DNA of 10,863 nt from Pelagophyceae sp. CCMP2097 (Eukaryota; Sar; Pelagophyceae). The position numbers were made by a program, and so were the translations under genes. The notes under the pieces were generated by a model. It did not search any database and was not told where the DNA came from. It saw nothing but the letters and a program-made list of their open reading frames with translations. Positions 6,889-10,863 of the stretch are shown here, in pieces. Each line of letters opens with the position of its first letter. The stretch's first letter is position 1. Location of the stretch: positions 201,533 through 212,395 of the forward strand of contig MU657231.1 in assembly GCA_026770575.1 (NCBI GenBank), read 5' to 3'.

Positions 6889-7632
6889 GGCCGTTTTTTA
6901 GACTTGTTTGAATGCCCCGTCAACAACGTCGTCAAGAGGGCCCTCAAGAGGCCGCCTGTCTAGAGACCGCCCCATCTCGACTGGCCGTCTGGAAATTGTG
7001 GCGAGGCCGTCAAGAGCGTCGTCGAGAGACCGCCTCCAAGCCAACTCGGGCATCGTCTCGGGGGCCGTCTTGAAGATTGCCTTCAAAGCCAAGAGCCGCC
7101 TGAAGAGCCGTCCCAAGGGCCGCCTCGAGCATCGTCCTCGCGCCGTCTCGAAGGCCGTCGTCTCGAGGGCCGCTTCGCAAGGGCCGTCTGAAGAACCGTC
7201 TCGAGGCCGTTTTGAGCGAGAGGCCGTCGAGAGGGCCACATTCAGGGCCGCCTCGAGGCCGTCTTCAGGACCCATGTCTTCTCCGCGCCGCCTCTTCGGA
7301 CCGTCCTCGGGGCTGCCTCTTCGGGCCCCTGAACTTTGAGCCGCCGCACTCTCCCGGCACTCGAGCCCAGAACCGCATTTGCCCGTTGGGTGGTCCGTTT
7401 AAAAACGCGCAGGCAAGAACCGCACTCCGAGACGGGCCAGGCGGTGCCGTCCATCGTGCGAGGCTCTGTTGCGGGGCCCGATTCTCGAGGGCCGCCGAGA
7501 GAGCTCCACGATTGGACGCCCAGGATGGGAAAGGGTGCTGCCAACGCGCCTTGGTCGAGTGCCGGGTCCGGAACAGGCACCGGGCTGTCCACCACGAGGC
7601 CGCCTTCAAGTCGCCTCGACAACCGCCTGATG

Positions 7633-7728
7633 CCCGTCTCGAGGCCCGTCTCGAGGCCCGTCTCGAGGGCCGTCTCGAGGGCCGTCTCGAGGGCCGTCTC
7701 GAGGGCCGTCTCGGAAACCGCCTCGAGG
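7633..7728 (+). repeat. Homogeneous patch of the 12-bp satellite, 8 units
   Basis: Eight successive 12-bp units are nearly identical. The first three start with C (CCCGTCTCGAGG), the next three with G (GCCGTCTCGAGG). The seventh ends TCGGAA and the eighth is ACCGCCTCGAGG. The grouping of the first-base variants points to expansion by local duplication. Confidence 0.95.
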
Positions 7729-8070
7729 GCCGCCTAGAATTTCGTCTCCACGTCGCCTCGAGGACCGCCAGTCTCGAGAGCCGCCTCGAGGACCGTCTAC
7801 AGCATCGTCTTCGGGGCCGTCCCAACGCCGTGTGGATGCCGTCTTGAGGACCGCCTCCAAGCCGTCAAAGAGGACCATCAAGAAGGGCCGCTTCGAGGCC
7901 CGCGCCTCGTCCAGAGGCCGTCGGGGCAAAGACCGTACGCAGGGCCCCGCGGGGAGCCCATCTCTCTCGAAGCACTGGACCTGCCCCGAGCGAACGGCCT
8001 CGATGCCGCCGTCTCAGACCGTCGAGACGCACGAGCGTCGCATCCAAGGCCGCCAAGAGAGCCGTCTCTC

Positions 8071-8118
8071 GGGGACTGCCTCGGGGACTGCCACGGGGAC
8101 TGCCACGGGGACTGCCTC
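8071..8118 (+). repeat. 12-bp variant patch GGGGACTGCCWC, 4 units
   Basis: Four exact-length units start at 8071, 8083, 8095 and 8107 and end CTC, CAC, CAC and CTC. The period is that of the surrounding satellite but the sequence is different, so a diverged unit was itself amplified. Confidence 0.95.
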
Positions 8119-8360
8119 GACGCCGTCTTCGAGGCCCCGTCTTCGAGGCCTCGACGCCGTACACCCCGCCGAAAGAGCCCATTCGGCCGTTTCGAGCACC
8201 GTCTCAACGTCGTTTGGAGGCCGCAAAGAGAGCCGTCTCGAAGCCGCCTCGAGGGCCGTCTCGAGGGCCGTCTCCAGGACCGTCTTCAGAACCGTCTCGA
8301 ATGCCGTTGCGAGGCCGCCTCGATGCCGTCAAGAGAGCCGCCAATTCCAACGCCTCGAGG

Positions 8361-8443
8361 GCCGTCTCCAGAACCGTCTCCGGGACCGTCTCCAGAACCG
8401 TCTCCAGAACCGTCTCCGGGACCGTCTCCAGAACCGTCTCCGG
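8361..8443 (+). repeat. 12-bp variant patch ACCGTCTCCAGA / ACCGTCTCCGGG, 7 units
   Basis: Seven units start at 8361, 8373, 8385, 8397, 8409, 8421 and 8433. Those ending AGA and those ending GGG occur in the order A, G, A, A, G, A, G, so the patch grew by duplicating groups of two or three units (24- or 36-bp higher-order repeat). Confidence 0.95.
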
Positions 8444-8776
8444 ACCGTTTTGAAGCCGTCTCTTCCAGCGCCGTCTCTCCTGGCCGCCGTCCAAGGGGCC
8501 GTTTCGAGGCTGTCCACAAGGGCCGCCGGAGAGCACCGGCATCGTCTCCCCGCCTCTTTGGTGGCACTTCGGCGGGCCGAAAGACGGTCTCAAGTGTGGC
8601 CCCCCAGAGGCTCCCAAAAGCAGTCAGACGGCGCTGTCCTTTGCAAGCCCCGAGAATCTCGCAGCTGCCCGAAAGCCGCAGTTCATTGCATCGCCCCTGC
8701 CTTTGGCTCGGGCATATCCACCCGCAGTGCCGCAGACCCGCCTTGGCCGCACCCGAGGCGGCCGCCGTTGCGGCAC

Positions 8777-9061
8777 AGCTCGAGCCAGAGCCTACGCGCC
8801 GAGGAGTGGGCCAACGATGCAAACGAGGCGAAAACCCGCACCGCGACTCGTTTTCCGACGGCGCCTCGTGCCAGTGGCCTACACCGCCTTTAAACGGGTC
8901 CTTTTCGACGAGCAAATGCGACTCGAAATCCCCCTCGCGAGAAAGGCGACGCACTCATCATCTTCTCCCAGAACGGCCTGCTCGCCTCGCGCGGGAAGTT
9001 GAGCACGGTCAACTACGGTCGCCACTTTTCTATCTTTAAATCAAACGGCATGGACAAATAA
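8777..9061 (+). pseudogene. C-terminal remnant (or terminal exons) of an unrecognised protein gene
   Basis: The last part (8939-9058, stop TAA at 9059-9061) reads as a natural protein end, including DALIIFSQNGLLASRGK and GRHFSIFKSNGMDK. By hand count over its 40 codons, 31 third positions are G/C but only 15 second positions are, a clear coding signature. The same frame upstream (8777-8854, including AEEWANDANEAKT) is coding-like but meets a TAA at 8891-8893. In between, a different frame (about 8845-8937, including FKRVLFDEQMRLEIP) is coding-like. The frame changes coincide with a T4C2 run (8851-8856) and a C5 run (8930-8934). They may be indels in a decayed gene, sequencing errors, or splice junctions. 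No family is recognised and no start is visible. Upstream DNA to about 8520 holds open frames but no clear signal before the satellite. Confidence 0.45.
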
Positions 9062-9062
9062 A
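9057..9062 (+). promoter_or_regulatory. AATAAA overlapping the TAA stop (possible polyadenylation signal)
   Basis: AATAAA overlaps the stop codon of the coding remnant. Such overlap is known in compact protist genes. The hexamer is short and AT-rich in form, so this is only suggestive, and many protists do not use this signal. Confidence 0.25.
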
Positions 9063-9110
9063 AAGGTCGAAAACGCAACCTCGCAAGGGCCGCGGCGGGG
9101 GGGCCGCGGG

Positions 9111-9173
9111 TGCCTTGCGGCGAGGGTGGCCGCGGCGAGATGCCTTTTGGCGAGGGTGGCCGCGGTGCCTTTT
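9111..9173 (+). repeat. TGCCTT..GGCGAGGGTGGCCGCGG repeat, two to three units
   Basis: A 30-bp unit (9111-9140) is followed by a 25-bp copy (9141-9165) lacking the terminal CGAGA, and then by a start TGCCTTTTGG (9166) that passes into the 8-bp array. A G7 run within CCGCGGCGGGGGGGCCGCGG lies just upstream (9097-9103). Confidence 0.85.
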
Positions 9174-9237
9174 GGCAGAGTGGCAGGGTTGCAGGGTTGC
9201 AGAGTGGCAGAGTGGCAGGGTGGCAGAGTGGCAAGGT
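9174..9237 (+). repeat. 8-bp tandem repeat, 8 units (GGCAGAGT / GGCAGGGT)
   Basis: Eight units of exactly 8 bp start at 9174, 9182, 9190, 9198, 9206, 9214, 9222 and 9230. Variants are TGCAGGGT, TGCAGAGT and GGCAAGGT. The unit length is not a multiple of three, so no frame can encode a simple repeat through it. It is low-complexity slippage DNA. Confidence 0.95.
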
Positions 9238-9371
9238 CCCTCTGGCAACGTTGCCAAAGTTGACGCGACGCCTCTCAAAAGGCCCGGTCACGAGGTCCCT
9301 GCGGTTTGTGCGACAGGGTACACGGTGCTCCCCCTGCGACTCGCACCCGGCCCCTCTTGGCCTCGGTCCTT

Positions 9372-9404
9372 GCGGTTGTGTTGCGGTTGCGGTTGTGTTG
9401 CGAC
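9372..9404 (+). repeat. 17-bp duplication GCGGTTGTGTTGCGGTT
   Basis: The unit at 9372-9388 is followed by a second copy (9389-9404) that diverges at its last bases. It consists of GCGGTT and GTGTT sub-words. Confidence 0.8.
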
Positions 9405-9411
9405 GAGGTGC

Positions 9412-9443
9412 GCCCGGCGACTTGTTCGCCCGGCGACTTGTTC
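9412..9443 (+). repeat. 16-bp perfect tandem duplication
   Basis: GCCCGGCGACTTGTTC is repeated exactly (9412-9427, 9428-9443) and followed by a partial GCCCAG. Confidence 0.95.
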
Positions 9444-9499
9444 GCCCAGTGGCAAGATGCGTTTTGCGCCTCTGAGACACTTTCTCGGTTCGAAGGATA

Positions 9500-9537
9500 G
9501 ACCCCGATTCTTCTGGCTCCTTTTGACCCCGATTCTT
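9500..9537 (+). repeat. GACCCCGATTCTT direct repeat, 25-bp spacing
   Basis: The 13-mer occurs at 9500-9512 and 9525-9537, with CTGGCTCCTTTT between. It is a small duplication. Confidence 0.85.
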
Positions 9538-9680
9538 AAAACCGCGGCTCGAACCCTGTAGAGTTCCCGGAGAAGAGACGATGGCACGCTTTTCACCTTT
9601 TGGCAGTGCACCCTTTGTTAAGGTCCCAGCGACGACATGCGGCCCCCCAACGCGGTTTCAAAGTCCACAATGCAAGCGGG

Positions 9681-9721
9681 CGACTTTTACGCTGCGACTT
9701 TTTGGCTCCGACTTTTACGCT
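9681..9721 (+). repeat. CGACTTTTACGCT direct repeat, 28-bp spacing
   Basis: The 13-mer occurs at 9681-9693 and 9709-9721, with a related GCGACTTTTTGGCTC between them. Confidence 0.85.
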
Positions 9722-9864
9722 CCCCGACAACGCTGCGACTCCAGGTTCCTGTGTTGAGGTCCGAACAACAAAGGGCCTTACAACAAAGTTCCGTGACAAA
9801 GGCCCCCGTGACGAGGGTCCGACGTGAAATGTCGCATGTGAAAAGGCCGCCAGTGAAAGGGCCC

Positions 9865-9910
9865 GCGACTCGAACCCAGTGTGACTCGAACCCAGTGTGA
9901 CTCGAACCCA
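9865..9910 (+). repeat. 16-bp tandem repeat GTGACTCGAACCCAGT, 2.9 units
   Basis: Units start at 9865 (GCGACT variant), 9881 and 9897; the third lacks its last two bases. Read on the minus strand each contains GGGTTCGAGTC, which resembles the T-arm (B-box) of tRNA genes, but no complete tRNA can be folded around it. Confidence 0.95.
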
Positions 9911-10190
9911 AAGGGCTTGCACCGCTCTGGCACAATCCAAATGGCAAGCAACTTTGGACCACTTGGGTTCCCGTTTCATTGCCCGGTGGCCGCTTCGGCG
10001 CGTCCGCGAGGAGCCAAAGTCTGGCGAAACCTCTGTCTCCAAGACGAGGGTCCTTGCGCGTCGCCAGCGTCCGCTGCCACGCCTTTCTGGAACACCGCCT
10101 TGGAGCGGCCCCGTGAGACGTGATGCCCCAGTGTCCTGGAATGGCGGCCCAACTTTCGAGAAACGGCGCTTCACTCGACGGCCCTTGAAC

Positions 10191-10233
10191 TTTCTTGGGG
10201 CCACGTTTCTTGGGGCCACGTTTCGGGGCCACG
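10191..10233 (+). repeat. 15-bp tandem repeat TTTCTTGGGGCCACG, 2.9 units
   Basis: Two exact units (10191-10205, 10206-10220) are followed by a 13-bp copy (10221-10233) lacking TT. Confidence 0.95.
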
Positions 10234-10699
10234 TTGTCGGTGCCCGATGAGACACATCGGGCCAGATTGAAACGTCAAAGGTCCGTGGCGAGGCAAGCCC
10301 CGTACAGCATTGCTGCGAAAAGGACGTTTGCAAAAGGTCGGAAACCCGCCAAGCAAGACCCCGGCAGACCCCGCGACGACGAATTCGGCGACCCTGGAAC
10401 GACGTGGCGAAAAGGCCCCTGCGAAAAGACCCCGCCGTCCCCAGGACAGGCCAACCCTCTGACAAGGTCCCTAAGAACGAGATACCCCGCGACTTGGAAC
10501 CCGCCAACTCCGTCGCATGAAGAGAAACCCAAGAAGGAGCACCCCGTGGCGCCCGTCAAGTGCACCCGTCAAAGTCCTTTTTGGCGACGTCTCTGCGACG
10601 AGCACCCAAAGGCCCCCCAGGATAAACGCGAAAAGGGACCCTGAGAAAACGTCGAGCAACGACATCTTTCCGACAAAGGACCCTGTGAGAAGATGCCTC

Positions 10700-10863
10700 C
10701 GACGAGGACCCTAAGAACGCTGCAACCCTGTCATCCCTGTGGCAAGGTCCCTGTGAGAAGATGCCCGTGGCCCCTGTGGCAAGGTCCCTGTGACGAGGAC
10801 CCTTTGGCACGGTCCCTGTGACAAGGTCCATGTGACGAGGACCCTTTGGCACGGTCCCTGTGG
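10700..10863 (+). repeat. 14-bp satellite with 42-bp higher-order unit, truncated by the right edge
   Basis: Clean 14-bp units start at 10783 (GGTCCCTGTGACGA), 10797 (GGACCCTTTGGCAC), 10811 (GGTCCCTGTGACAA), 10825 (GGTCCATGTGACGA), 10839 (GGACCCTTTGGCAC) and 10853 (partial). The types repeat every three units, a 42-bp higher-order period. More diverged units (for example near 10746 and 10730) precede them. The array runs past the window end. Confidence 0.9.

Larger units (their letters stand above)
6590..8520 (+). repeat. 12-bp satellite, block 3 (GCCGTCTCGAGG and variants)
   Basis: Over about 1.9 kb the words CCGTCTCGAG, CCGCCTCGAG, CCGTCTTCGAG, CCGTCTCCAGA and GGGACTGCC recur at 12 bp or near-multiples, always in the same orientation. 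The unit contains the palindrome CTCGAG. Divergence is uneven: long decayed stretches surround homogeneous patches at 7633-7728, 8071-8118 and 8361-8443. Because 12 is a multiple of three and the unit has no stop in any of the six frames (the plus frames read AVSR, PSRG and RLEG repeats), long open frames appear on both strands. These are not evidence of genes. Confidence 0.9.
9550..10560. repeat. Degenerate low-complexity DNA with several small arrays
   Basis: Words like CGTGACGAGGGTCC, GTGACAAAGGCCC and GCGAAAAGGCCCCT recur without strict order and resemble the GGTCCCTGTGACGA units at the right edge. Most of this stretch may therefore be old copies of that repeat (inference). Open frames on both strands show no recognisable product. 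Confidence 0.5.

Noticed and set aside
8071..8443. CRISPR-like short repeats
   Set aside because: Contiguous 12-bp units without spacers; no cas-like gene nearby.
7212..8893. Long overlapping plus-strand open frames (211 and 353 residues) with repetitive RLEG, AVSR or PSRG peptides
   Set aside because: The 12-bp unit has no stop codon in any frame and preserves phase, so all frames on both strands stay open. There is no domain and no codon-position signal distinct from the repeat.
9540..9562. tRNA 3' part on the minus strand (GGGTTCGAGCC)
   Set aside because: Only a B-box-like word is present. The flanking bases do not form a T-stem or an acceptor stem.
9690..9712. Dinoflagellate spliced-leader relic (the stretch TTTTTGGCTCC resembles part of it)
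   Set aside because: Only about eight bases agree, and the characteristic CCGTAGCCAT start and CAAG end are missing.

Overview
The window looks like non-coding, repeat-rich nuclear DNA of a eukaryote. It is GC-rich over most of its length. No complete protein gene, tRNA or rRNA could be recognised on either strand. A bacterial or giant-virus segment of this size would normally carry about ten tightly packed genes. Here the long open frames lie mostly over repeats whose unit has no stop codon in any frame, so they are by-products of the repeat. A GC-rich protist or alga with much low-complexity DNA (a dinoflagellate or haptophyte, for example) would fit, but nothing in the sequence fixes the lineage. 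I looked for a dinoflagellate spliced-leader relic and did not see one.

Layout from left to right. Positions 1-183 are the end of a 22-bp minisatellite that runs off the left edge. Positions 725-957 hold a decayed 12-bp repeat (consensus near GGACCGTCCAAG). A long foldback sequence (about 55 paired bases, 5-nt loop) lies at 1001-1145. A second, more decayed block of CCGTCTCGAG-type repeats follows to about 1990. From 2000 to 2900 the DNA is GC-rich and mostly unique, with a weakly coding-like minus-strand stretch. AT-rich DNA with a T9A10 tract and three 33-bp repeats occupies 2940-3060. About 19 copies of an 18-bp self-complementary unit fill 3432-3780, followed by AT-rich nested stem-loops (3805-3907). 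Positions 3908-6580 are mainly unique, with short duplications, homopolymeric G runs near 5200-5580, and a few open frames that I cannot identify.

From about 6590 to 8520 is the main block of 12-bp satellite (GCCGTCTCGAGG and variants). It contains three homogeneous patches (7633-7728, 8071-8118, 8361-8443) and is preceded by a 16-bp tetramer (6825-6888). Just beyond it, 8777-9061 carries the best protein-coding signal of the window. It is an unrecognised C-terminal piece with a shift of frame in the middle, a TAA stop, and an overlapping AATAAA. From 9111 to the right edge the DNA again consists of small tandem repeats (30, 8, 17, 16, 25, 15 and 14 bp), ending in a 14-bp array with 42-bp higher-order structure that runs off the right edge.

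No set of genes works together here. The main content is a nested, multi-generation satellite landscape, with a few possible exon or pseudogene fragments in the gaps.
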